DNA of 64,000 bases from Eudorina sp. 2006-703-Eu-15 (lineage: Eukaryota > Chlorophyta > Chlorophyceae > Chlamydomonadales > Volvocaceae), in contig BDSI01000104.1 in the NCBI GenBank assembly GCA_003117195.1, forward strand, positions 190,896 to 254,895. Direction: 5' to 3'. Shown here piece by piece: positions 36,502 through 46,943 of this stretch. A model generated the notes under the pieces. The model did no database searches. It was not told the origin of the DNA and was given only the letters and a program-made list of their open reading frames with translations. Every line of letters begins with the position of its first letter. Positions within the stretch are counted from its first letter, which is position 1. A program made the translations under genes and the position numbers.

Positions 36502-39169
36502 TTACGTCAGCTTGTCCACCAGTGGCATGCTGGCGATGGGGCTCTTGTGGTGGTGGTTGATCGGGGTGGTTGTGGCGGTTGTGGTCGTTGAGGGAGTGGT
36601 GGTGGTGGTGGCGGGGGTGTTGAGGTCGAAGGAGAGCGCCTTGGGAATACCGTGGATGCCCTCGTCCTGTCGTACGTCGTACAATCACACAGCGGCGTGC
36701 GGTGGGTCAGATCATGTGACATGGTTACGGGACGGCACCGCGGGGTGGGACTGCCCGTCGGGTGCCGTACAGGCACGTGCGCACCCGCGGTGCGCATGCC
36801 TCCGTACAGAGTCCCTTACTTCCCGCGCCGCCCCATGTTCGTTCTGAGTTCGTTTGTTTCAAAACCAATCCCCGCCCCCCATATACACACACACACACAC
36901 ACTCGCGGCTCATGTCAGGCAGACAATGTTTTCGGGCGCTACTCGGCCCCCTCGCATGTCACGCACTCCTGTTCTGCCTGCCTGAGAACACACGCAAACA
37001 CACCTCGCGGCTCAAGTATCATTTTACACACACGCTCGAGCCCCTCGCTAAGCACACAACCCCCGCCCTGCCCTGCGCGGATTTCCCCACTGGGTCGGAC
37101 AGGCCCAGCCTTTTACCTTGAGGATTCGGACCCGATGCTCGACGTTCCGGAGGGCATGGTCGAAGGTGTGTTCGAAGCCCTTGAGGTTGTTTTGGTAGAT
37201 GTGGGTGGCGGTGTTGATGGCCCAGTCGGTCTGGGGGCCGAGGTGAGAAGCAGGCGGACAAGCGGGGGAGAAGGGTTTTAAGACGCTGAAGAAAGGCAAG
37301 CCGCCTCGGACAGCACAACACACACCGTACGGCGCACCGTAAACCCCCTGCATGCGCTGCTGCCAGCGCCGTACATCATGCCCATCTAAATGGCATGCCC
37401 TTGTTGCCGTTCCACACCCCACCCCTAGACTGACAACGGTGGGCAGGGAAGGCTAGGGAGGGCCGGGGAGGGACGCAGCCACACAAGTCGTACCGTCTGC
37501 ACCCCTCCCTCCCTCCCTCCGTTCCCCCCTGCCGCACCCTACAGTGACCTCCTGCAGCTCACACACAAGTCGAAATGCCGCTCACCGTGACATCAGCGAT
37601 GTGGAACGCCTTGAAAGAGCTGTCCTGTACGAAGTTGACGATGGGCGTGACGAAGTTGAAGAAGCCTCGCTCGATGTCCGCCAGGTTGTCCTGCAGGGGG
37701 TCCGTGTTGGATGAACCATGGCAAGTTGTAGGGGGGTAGGGGAGGTTGATGCACCGAAGGGCAAGAGGATTGACGGGGCGGGAATGGTTTTGGAGCGGAC
37801 CGACCGGGTAGAGCAGGGCGCTGGTCTATGCACCCTCTGGTTTGTGGCGCCTCCGGGACCCCCCTGATAGGAGGGGGGAAGTGCGTCTCGCCTCCGCGGG
37901 GCACGCTCGAGGTCACGATGGCGACAGAGGCAAGGAGTACGACATGCCAGGTTTCCGTACCGGAAGCGGAGGGGGGCCGCACCCTCCCTCGGCCTACCTC
38001 GCCAGGCCCCGCCGTGCGACCCCCCGCAAAACCCTGCAGTTCCTCATTCCCCCCACGTGTAAGCCGTGCCGCACCAGGGGGGAATGCCCTTGCCTGTACG
38101 GCACCGTCGCCGTGCGCACACAAGACAAGCTGTCCCTCATCCCTGCTGCTGCCACCCCTCAAAAGGGGAAGCCGCCGCCCCCGGGCTGACCCGGTGGGGG
38201 TTGCAGTGGTGGCTCCTACCTGGAGATTCTGGGGCGCGAGGGACCGGACCGTCAGCCAGGGTGTCGACACCAGCCTGAGGAACAGCGGCCGGGGCGGGGG
38301 CGGGGGCGGGGGCGGGGGCGGGGGCGGGGGCGGGGGCGGGGGCGGGGGCGGGGCGGGGGCGGGGGCGGGGGCGGGGGCGGGGGCGGGGGCGGGGGCGGGG
38401 CGGGGGCGGGGGCGGGGGCGGGGGCGGAAAGGAAAGTCGGGCAGGGGCGGCGGGTGAGCCGACTCAGCAGAAGCCTAGCGCAGGGACCCTGGCGGTGCAG
38501 ACGGCGAATGACCCACGGGTCACAGGCACGTGCACTCGCTTTTGGCCGCGCCGCGCCAAAGCCACACGGCGTGTGCCTAGCGGGCCGGACCGGACCGGAA
38601 CGCTGAACCTTGCATCGATGCATCCGTGTGTGCCGCTCGCATGCGATGTGTTGACGCGCATGCGTGCGCGCAGGGGCAGCCCGAAAGCCGCCGCGTCCCG
38701 GCCGATATGCGCACACGCACGAGGAGCTGTCTGCCTGTCTGCAGCGGACCCCTGTCTAGCGCCCCTGTCTAGAGCTCCTCGTGCTTCGTGAGGAGGTGCA
38801 CCGGGAGGTCTGGGCTGCGTTCCGGAGGACGTCGCGCCGCATTCCGTCGGCAGCGGCGTCCCCTGCTGCTGCCCCTGCTGCTGCTGTGGCGGGCGGAGGT
38901 TCCGGGCTTCCGGGCCTCCGGCTGCTGCAGCGACGCCACCCAGGTTGCTGTTGCGGTGGTGCGGCGTGGCGCCAAGTCGCACTTCCGCAGGGCACGGCTC
39001 CCCCCTTGACCCTCCGACTCCGGTACTTCGATGTCGCTTACCAGGTCATGAAGCTCGCGTACGTGGCGAGCAGGCGCCAAGGCCAGGAGAAGCGCTTGAG
39101 CGGCTGGTAGGTGCGGTCGTAGATGGGGCGGGTCAGGGAGGAGTGGACGTGGGTGTCGCTGATGGCCAT
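36502..39169 (-). CDS. Unrecognised 188-residue protein
   Basis: I do not recognise a family. Exons: 39169-39042, 38274-38220, 37690-37586, 37230-37117, 36666-36502; five exons with fully matching phases and good splice sites, so the gene is probably real. The N-terminus (MAISDTHVHSSLTRPIYDRT) is followed by aromatic-rich SWPWRLLATYASFMTWLVSTPWLTVR, which could be one membrane-associated helix. The middle is amphipathic (DIERGFFNFVTPIVNFVQD; WAINTATHIYQNNLKGFEHTF) and then basic (NVEHRVRILK). The C-terminus is a Thr/Pro/His-rich tail ending PLVDKLT. There is no signal peptide, catalytic motif or repeat. A small organelle or peripheral membrane protein is possible, but that is a guess. Confidence 0.7.
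36928..36995 (-). repeat. Intron-resident repeat copy (reverse orientation)
   Basis: On the minus strand this reads CAGGCAGAACAGGAGTGCGT and continues with a GACATGCGAGGGGGCCGAG-like core. It matches three plus-strand copies elsewhere in the window. It lies in intron 4 of the minus-strand 188-residue gene, in the sense orientation of that gene. Confidence 0.8.
38290..38427. repeat. (GGGGGC)n G-rich satellite
   Basis: About 23 copies of GGGGGC with two GGGGC length variants, in intron 1 of the minus-strand 188-residue gene, only about 15 bases upstream (in gene sense) of the acceptor of exon 2. In gene sense it is a long C-rich tract. The plus strand has strong G-quadruplex potential. Confidence 0.95.
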
Positions 39170-40978
39170 GGTGCCGGGTTGTGTGTTGGGTGGTGGCCCC
39201 TTGCCAAAGGAAACAAAGTTAAGTAAGAGCGCGGGCGACGCTTATATCCGCGGAGGACGGGAGGCGACCGAGCTTCCGAGCTTCCGCCGAAAGTTTCGAG
39301 AGCAACAACAAAGGCGAAGGATTTTAGCGTCGCCAGCTGGCAAAAAAACGACGTTTCGTTGGATTGGATTGCAGAGGGCCACCGTTAGTGTTGTGATGCA
39401 AGGCAATGGGGGGTGCGAGAGCTATATGGGGCGGGGGCGCCGGTGCCGCAGCCCTGCGAATGACTTCATCGCGCACCGTACTTGGATCCCATGCCGGTGG
39501 CCCATGGGTCGGGATCAGATCATCGCGGCGTCGCCCGCGCCTCGGTCCGTCTCGGTCTTGCGCAACGCGGGCGCCTGCCTGTACTGCCGACAGGCAGCCA
39601 GGCGAATCGAGAGGTACAACACAGTTTTTGGAATGAATGCAGTTCAGGAAGCGCGGAATACCCTCTGTGCCGTATGTCGACGCGGTTTTGCAACGCGCCG
39701 ACTGAGAAGGACAAATCAGCGGCCATCTCGCCCACGAAGCGAACCCATCTCAAAGCTCGTCTCCTGCACACCCCGACGCCATGTGATCATCAGCTCTTAG
39801 TCCTTCACATTATTTAAATATGCCGCGAAAGTGAACGCGGTGCACGCAGCGACGCGCGCACACATTGTCATTGCAACTCTCGGGCTCCGACGGTTTCGTG
39901 CAACACGTTTCTCTTCTGGCGGGCCGCCGCCGTCTTCCTCGCGAGAGCGCTTGCCGCAGAGGGCCGCAGCTGGCTGTGTGGCGATGAGCGCGCGTTGGCG
40001 GACGCATGCCACAAGCTTCGCCGAACCTCGCAATCTCATTTGGCGGTTTCAAGCCCCGGGGCCGGCCGCCCTGCTGGCTCTCTTTCCGGTTCCAACGCCA
40101 CGCCGGGGCGCCGCCCCCTGGTTGGGCTGCAGCGCACCCAGGGACGCAGGGCCAGACGAGGGGCCTGACGTCCTGACGTACAGAGCTCCAGACGCTCACT
40201 TCACTTGGGCTTGGAGCGTGTGGACATCGCATCACACGGCCACGAACACCGCCACAGCCAGATGGGTGGCCCTGATGGGAATGGTTTAAGATCCGCCACA
40301 GCCCCTCGGGGTCAGCCGCCGACCTGGGACGCGGTGGTGGCGTGGTTCGAGGGCACGATGCATCTGGGGGCTGCGGATCTGCCGTGCGGCACCCAGATCC
40401 CAGGACGAACGAACCGAGCAGTGCCGTATGTGTAACGGTTACCTGGCCCAGCCAAGTCAGGTAGCTTGGGGGCGGGGGGCCAGTGGTGGCCGTATTTCGA
40501 CCCGTGGGTCCAAACTCCCAACGTCGCGGTCAGCCGGTCACGGTCACGGAAAAGTCACGTCAGGGCCCGACCCGTGGGTCCGATTCTGCACGCAGCTGTC
40601 TTAGGGGCCCCTCAGCCCTCACTCGTCCTCCCCATGTCCCATTCTCCAACGCCTCGCCTCCTCACCGCCCACCCAATATTCCCCCCTGGAGCTGCCCCTA
40701 CACGACTTGGGTTAGTGTCAGGTGCTCCCCCGGACTGTCGTGACCCCCTTGAAGAAACCATCTCCGTCACCTCCTGCCGTACAAGTGGTTACCTGCCAAC
40801 CGCCCCACCCACCCGATCCCGGGACCCCGGCATGCATGTCAACTTGCCAAGCCATCCTGCGGCCCCTATGGCGTCGATGCCGTGCGTTCAGCTACCACCC
40901 GCACCCCAACCCTCCAGCCGCAGCTGCCCCGCCCCCACCAACCCACATTCTTCAGCCGCGATGTATCTATTAATGATG
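39170..40978. other. Intergenic: 5' flank of the 188-residue gene and 3' flank of UBA3
   Basis: About 1.8 kb. Parts are GC-rich and open in several frames (e.g. plus 39831-40289), but codon content, lack of motifs and lack of splice logic argue against genes. It holds two close copies of the 12-bp palindrome (40499, 40569). Confidence 0.45.
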
Positions 40979-40983
40979 TTACA
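40979..40983 (-). terminator. Poly(A) signal TGTAA of UBA3
   Basis: TTACA on the plus strand, about 430 bases after the UBA3 stop; the first such match downstream. Confidence 0.5.
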
Positions 40984-41412
40984 GGGGACCTCGCTGGCCA
41001 TCGGTGACAGCCGCAGCTGCCTCATCCCGCACCCAAATCAACCAGGGAACCGGCCCCGGACCAGCCGTAGCCAATGATGTAGCCCGCGATGTGCAGTCCG
41101 CCACTCCAGCTTCTGTACTACCTCCGTACCACCTCTCGCCCCTTTCCCCCAGCCCGAACCCACCGTAACCCAAAGCCTTCCCCAACCATTTGCGCTCCCT
41201 TCCCCAGGCCTCAACTCCTTACTTCGCTTCCCTCATATCCACCCCCCCTGCTTCCCTCCGCCTTACCTCCCTCCCCGTCCCAATCTCCCGGACATGATCC
41301 CGGGCATTTGTCCCCGGGCCGGGCGTGTTTGGATATTAATCCCCCTCCTCCTCCTCCTCCTCCACCCCCACGTCCCCCTCCCCCTCCACCTCCGCCCCCT
41401 CGCCTGCTGCCC

Positions 41413-44400
41413 TCATGAATTCATGCTGGAGCTGTACCGCACCCGCACCCGCATAGGGCCCCTCAGTCGCTTGTCGTTGACCGTGAGCACCGCCCCGTCC
41501 TCCGGCACCAGATCCGCCATGCGACGGCCCAGGTTGGGCGCCGTGTCCGCCTCGAAGATGCCGTGTGCGAAGAGGTTGACGGGGCCGTAGCTGACGGAGG
41601 GGGCGGAGAGGTGCTTGGACAGCGCAGGGTCGGACCGCAGCTGGTCAATGAACTGCAGGGGCGGAGGGGCGAGGTCGGAGGGGAGGACGAGGGGCGAGGG
41701 CGGGGGAGGACGAGGGCGGGAATGAGAAGGGGTGTCGGGGATTAGGGGCGAGGGGGGGGAGGGTGGTCAGCGAATCAGTGGATGAAATTATGGGGGGGGG
41801 TTGCGGCGAGGGGAGTATGGGAAATTGGGGCGAGGGGAGGGGCGGTGGCCAGGGAGCAGTGGGAAGCGACCTGGTGGGGAGGGGCTGGGGTGTTGTGGGT
41901 GCGTTTGGCAGCGGGCCAGGGGACAGCAGGCCAGGGGGCAGCAGGCCAGGGGACAGCAGGCCAGAGGGCAGCAGCAGGCCAGGCCCCAGCCCGGCGCCCC
42001 GCCGTCCCGAGCCCCGGGCCCGCACCTGCTGCAGGGTGCTGTCCGGGTCCACCTCCACCGGCACCCCGGCGCTGCACACGGGGCAGGAGGGGTCCTTCTC
42101 GTACTTGGCGGTGTGGGTGTAGAGGCCCGTGCTGCCCACGTACCTGGGGCCAGGACGGCAGGCAGGGAAGAGAGGGGAGGGAGGGAGGGAGGGAGGGGGA
42201 GACGGGAAGGAGGACGGGGGGAAATGGGCGGCGGGAGGCAATGAGGGAGGGAATGAGGGGAGAGGGGCTGATCCGCACGGATAAGGGAAGGGACATCCGC
42301 GGGCTAAAAGCGCAGGCCACCAGGCAAGCTGGCCGACCGACCCACCGACCCACCGACCGACCCACCGACCTCCCACCCCACTGCACTCCCTCACCTCCCC
42401 ACCCCCTCCATCCCCGCCCACACCACCCCCCGACCCGACCCACATCATGTAGTTGTCCAGACCGGTGGAGCAGCAAGTGAGCGTCTTGAGCGCCTCCAAC
42501 ACGCACTGCGCGGAGATGATGGCGTTGGTGGAGGCGATGGCGGGGATGATGTTCTTGACCACCCCCTGGGTCAGCTGGAAAGTGACGCCCTGCAGGGTTG
42601 TTGGAGCGGGGCGGGGCGGGGCAAGAGGGGGCGGCGAGTTCAGAAGCAGCCGTTGGACGGCGTCGGAAATGGAAATGGGCGGTGTGCAGCACTGTACGGC
42701 GCCCGGTACGACACAAACTCAGTCGATGGCTGTTGGGAGGAGGCAGCTGGGAGGAGGCAGCGGAGTCACATAGGGTTCGGGGCTGGCCACGGCCAAGGAT
42801 AGTGGCTAAGACGAGGGCCGTTTGTCGTTCGACTCGACGGTTGGTTGGTTAATTACGTTGGGCGGTTGGGCAGCGCGGCAGCAGCATGGTCTCGTTGGCC
42901 CCTTCGGTTGCGATGTACGGAATCCCTGTCTCACGTGGATGCCGTACTGCTTGGCGCGCTCCACCGCCCGCTCGTATACCCACTTCATGTGCTCCTCGTT
43001 GTCCGTGTCGAACTCTTCGCCGTGCCGTACCTGTCGTAAAGGTCATTGGCAGGCATGGTACTTGCCACAGCGTTCAAACAAAAACAAACAGGCTCATGAC
43101 TGGTGGCACCCGCTCTAATCACAGACCCCCCTACACCTGAATCGTTTGGTCAGAGACACGCCAGGTGCCGGTACCCACGAAACGGTTGGTACGGCCGCGT
43201 CACGTGGTACGAGACACGTGGGCGGCCCCTCCCGATGAGAGGACCACCCGGCGGGAGGCGCCTCCCCCCCCACACACGGGCGGGTCTCTTCTCTAAACAC
43301 ACGCGGACATCGTGGACATGCCGCTCGTCTCTCCCACGCACGGGAAAGCCCCTCGGGAGGGAAGCCGGTGCGGGAGGTAACGCTGCTCAAATTTACGGTA
43401 CCTCTCCCGCACCGGTTCCCCGCCTGAGGGGATTTCGAGGGTTGTGGAGACTACCCCGGGCGGGGGCGTGTCCTTGCCCATCCTCCTGGCTGGCTGGCTG
43501 GCTGGCTGGCTGGCCACCGCAGCCAGCCAGAGGAACGGACAGGGTCGCCCCCCGTTCCCAGCTCCTATGCACCCAGGCTGGGACCCGGGCAGCCCCGCAG
43601 CGCATCTCCGGGTGCCCTGCGACGGGGAAGGAGCCCTGCCGGGAAGGAGCCCTGGCCGCAGCCCGGCGGCGCAGCTCCAGAAGCGTACGGGCCGTGAACA
43701 GCGACCCGTGGGTCATCCGCGGCCGTACCTGGTTCCACAGGATCAGGTGCGCGTACTCGATGCAGTGCGCCGGGGACCTGCACCGGTTCGGGTGGGATAG
43801 GGGGTAGTGGGCGTGGCGCGATGCAGCTGTTGGGTCTCGGAAGTTGTATCATTTCTGCCAGACAATAGCTCGTTTGCCCTTCATCGAGCCCCCGCCGCCC
43901 TCCCCCTGCCCCTCCCCCTGCCCCTCCCCTTGCCCCTCCCCCTGCCCCTTCCCCTGCCCCTCCCCCTGCCCCTCCCCCCGCCCCTCCCCCTGCCCCTGAT
44001 CCTCCCCCTGCCCCTCCCCCTGCCCCTCCCCCTGCCCTTCCCCTGCCCCTCCCCCTGCCCCTCCCCCCGCCCCTCCCCCTGCCCCTGATCCTCCCCTGCC
44101 CCTCCCCCTGCCCCTCCCCCGTCCCTCCCCCCGCCCCTCCCCCCGCCCCTCCCCCCGCCCCTCCCCCTGCCCCACCTGGGCGTCTCCGCCAGCGTGCACA
44201 GCGGGAACTTGGTCTGCGGCGGGAAGAGCCACAGGGTGCACTCGAAGCAGGGCGTGTAGCCCGGGAGGATCACGCGGGCGTGTCCCTTGAAGCCCTCCGT
44301 GCCGCCGTCCACCATCGGCTTCACGGTGGACAGGTCGGCCTGACCACTATCGTCGTACTCTGTACGGGAGGGATGGAAATACGACATCAACGCATCATGA

Positions 44401-46289
44401 AGATGGTCGTCCTGGGGTGAAGTGTGTCGAGGCACGTGCTGTGGCGCCGCGGGGACGGCGCATGACCGCGGTGCGGTGGAGAGCGTGTGTGCGGCGTCAG
44501 GGCAGCGCGTGGAGGGGGTCGGTGGTGGGGGGCCACGTCGGGGTGTGGGGGTGCGGATGGGTGCGGCTAGGCGGAGGTGGGGGCGGCCACGACGAGCCCA
44601 TGGCTTCTGGCGACCCATGGGTTGCCAATCCCCCCAAACATGTCCTCCGGACCTTTTGCGTCCTAACACGCTTACCAAAATCCTCCACAGCATAATGCCG
44701 TACCCCGTTCAGGCGGTACAACCCGCGCAGGCGGCCTCACCTAGGAATCCACAGACAACGGAGTTCATGTAGCGCCGCGCCTGCGGGGGCACCAAGCGGG
44801 CCACAGAACCGACATCAGCGACTGCGTGTGGGCTGGAGGGGGGCCCCCGTACGACTCGTGCGGCCGTTTCGAGCCCAGGCCGTTGGCCGTTGGGAACAAC
44901 TCCGTGTCCTGCCGTGTCGCTCCTCGGCGCTCCTGCCGTGTCCTGCCACACAAGCCCCCTCCAGCACCACTTACCGCCCTCGCACGCACCTGCCGACCAC
45001 TACGCCCACCCAGCATGCTCGCGCCCAGCTCCCCGACCCCACCCGCCCGCCGACCCACGGGTCTCTTGCATCCACCACGTCCCGTGCATCCCGTGCTCCC
45101 TGTCAGTCCTACCTCCACACACAGCAACCCCCACCTGGGCTCCCTCCTCGCCCCCCGGCCCGCCCCTTGTGGAACGAGACCCGTGGGTCGTGCACGACCC
45201 ACGGGTCCCTCCCGCTTCTCCCAGCCCTCCCCCGCCCTCCCTGCCCCGCTCCCCACCTCCAAGGAGTCCAGCCCCAAGATGATGATGGAGAAGGAGCGGT
45301 ACCAGTCCGCGGGCTGGTCCTCTATGCGGCCGAAGTGGGGGGTCACCCGCACCCCGGGCACCCGGGCGTTGATCCGCTCCGCGGCCACCGTGGCCTTGGG
45401 CTGTCCCACGTCCTTCATCCTGTCCGCCGGACGTGGGAGTGGGTTTAGTGGGTTTAGAGGGGGAGGGAGATAGAGAGGGGTTGGGGTTGGGGTTGGGGTT
45501 GGGGGTTGGGGTTCACGGGCTGATGGTGAAGAAGGGGAGGTAACGATGGACTGCGGCCGCGGTGGCGGCCCGGCGGTGGTGGTGCGTTGGGTGAGGGAAG
45601 GAGGGGGGGAAAGGGGAGGCCATGGGGGGCTGGGGCTGATGATGGGATTGGCCTGGGCCTAACGGAAAGGCCGACGCAGCCGCCCTGGAGCATGGAGGCG
45701 CCCCATCTGCCCTTCTGACCCTCGGGGACCTGCGCCCCTGGCGATGTGTGCGGGAGTGTGCTAAGTACAGCAAGGAGGTGCCCACGTATGTCTTCGCATC
45801 ACCCGACGACGTGTCGACGGTTGCCTTGCCGGGACATGTCGACCTTCCCCCTCATTTGGGCGAATGCAGTGCTACGAGCCCGATGTGGCGCCCAGAAGGT
45901 GGATGTCGCCTTGCTGAGGCAACTGCCCCGTTGTTTATCTGACATTTTGCTGCGTTGACAACAAGATCCTGTCCCGCACCCCGGGCCCCACACGATGCTC
46001 GTTGTACATTTTCATACCTGAACAGGAACTGACGATTCAAATTGGAAACGTCGATTGTGTCCATGTCAATAACGTCGATGTGGACGACGCCCGACAGCGC
46101 CAGGTCCTTCAGGATCTCGCAACCCAGGCCCCCGGCGCCCACGCATAGGACTTTGCAGTCTGGGCTTTGTAGAAATGCTCTGAGCTCCGGGCATGGCTCA
46201 AACCCGGGACCAACCAATCGGCCGGGGCGCGTCAGCAAGAGGTCCAGGTCACGCCACCGCTCGTCATCATCCATGGTGATATCTTCCAT
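41413..46289 (-). CDS. UBA3: NEDD8-activating enzyme E1 catalytic subunit
   Basis: UBA3 with its partner (AXR1/NAE1) adenylates NEDD8/RUB1 and carries it as a thioester before transfer to the E2 (UBC12), controlling cullin ligases. Exons: 46289-46018, 45419-45257, 44780-44741, 44359-44176, 43777-43729, 43030-42935, 42589-42444, 42143-42026, 41652-41413; 435 residues, family length, all phases consistent. ATP site: [19 protein letters not shown], then [16 protein letters not shown]. Catalytic cysteine: Cys213 in [10 protein letters not shown]. Cysteine pairs CFEC and CPVC fit the structural zinc. Crossover and adenylation parts include [31 protein letters not shown] and the ubiquitin-fold end ([20 protein letters not shown]). 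The intron between exons 4 and 5 holds a large C-rich satellite. It is divergent from the mTERF-like gene. Confidence 0.97.
41915..41970. repeat. GGCCAGGGGACAGCA tandem repeat in UBA3 intron
   Basis: Four or five near-identical 15-base units just inside intron 8 of UBA3 (gene sense: shortly after the donor of exon 8). GCCAGGGG words continue more loosely on either side. Confidence 0.8.
43896..44175. repeat. C-rich (CCCCTGCCCCTC)n satellite
   Basis: About 280 bases of repeated CCCCTGCC/CCTCCCC units with CTTCC, CCCGC and GATCC variants. It occupies the start of UBA3 intron 4, directly next to the donor at 44176/44175. The transcribed RNA would be almost pure G/A (GGGGCAGGGGGA), with strong G-quadruplex potential beside a splice site. 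Confidence 0.95.
45474..45515. repeat. Short TTGGGG tandem repeat
   Basis: Five to six copies of GGTTGGGG/TTGGGG in intron 1 of UBA3. It is too short and interior to be a telomere. Confidence 0.8.
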
Positions 46290-46943
46290 GGTTTACACAG
46301 GGATGCAGTTACCTAAGTAAAATACCTTAGGATGTCTGGATGGGATAGCTCGTTCTAATGCAAAATCTATTGTTTTCTTTAGTAATGCAAGCGTAACAGA
46401 ATGCTTAGTTTTCACAAGAGGAAAGATAATCCACGAAACGGGTAATTTCAAGTATCATTTGCTATCATGATTGCTTGAGCTCGGCGACGTTCGGCAGTTA
46501 GTACAGACCCTGGGGCCTGCAAATACCATACTCTGCAGTTGTATTACATATAAATTCAACAATGATTCAATTTGAAGCCGCGAAGAAAAAACAGCGTAGA
46601 CTAGAACAAGGCGATTCAAGGGTTCGTGCTTCATGAGTCATTCGAGCATGAATCAATGCCTTAAAATGATTTAAAAGCGTCACAATGCAGCACAGATTTT
46701 CGGCTTAGTCTAGATGCTCCTCTGGGCGTATTGACAACGGCCATATGAGCAAAGGGCCCTTCTGGCCAACCCGGCCGAGAAAGAGATCGACCTGCCATAC
46801 GTTTAGGAAATGTGCAGCACGAGAAGTGATGGATTGCTTTTTATCTAAATCTACAGTCGAAACTCTCTTTCGAGGGAACGCTGCAAGCTGATGTTCATGG
46901 CTGCTTTGAGCCCTCCGTGTCGGTTTAGTGTTTAGTTTATTCC
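46290..46943. promoter_or_regulatory. Shared bidirectional promoter region UBA3 / mTERF-like gene
   Basis: The two start codons face away from each other across only 654 bases. The stretch is clearly AT-richer than both genes and has no exon. Both 5' UTRs and promoters must fit here, so co-regulation or shared chromatin is plausible. I identified no specific element. Confidence 0.6.

Noticed and set aside
38464..38982. Gln/Arg-rich 172-codon minus-strand frame
   Set aside because: It lies in intron 1 of the 188-residue gene, has no splice logic linking it to neighbouring exons, and ends in the G-rich satellite.
39831..40289. 152-codon plus-strand frame
   Set aside because: No motif, no donor/acceptor context and no matching neighbours; probably non-coding upstream DNA.
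41645..42716. Two long minus-strand frames of over 300 codons in the UBA3 region
   Set aside because: They read through introns and use the wrong frame for the conserved UBA3 exons, which are fully explained by the spliced model.
45474..45515. TTGGGG repeats resembling a ciliate telomere
   Set aside because: Only a few copies, inside a UBA3 intron, surrounded by genes; green algal telomeres use a different repeat.
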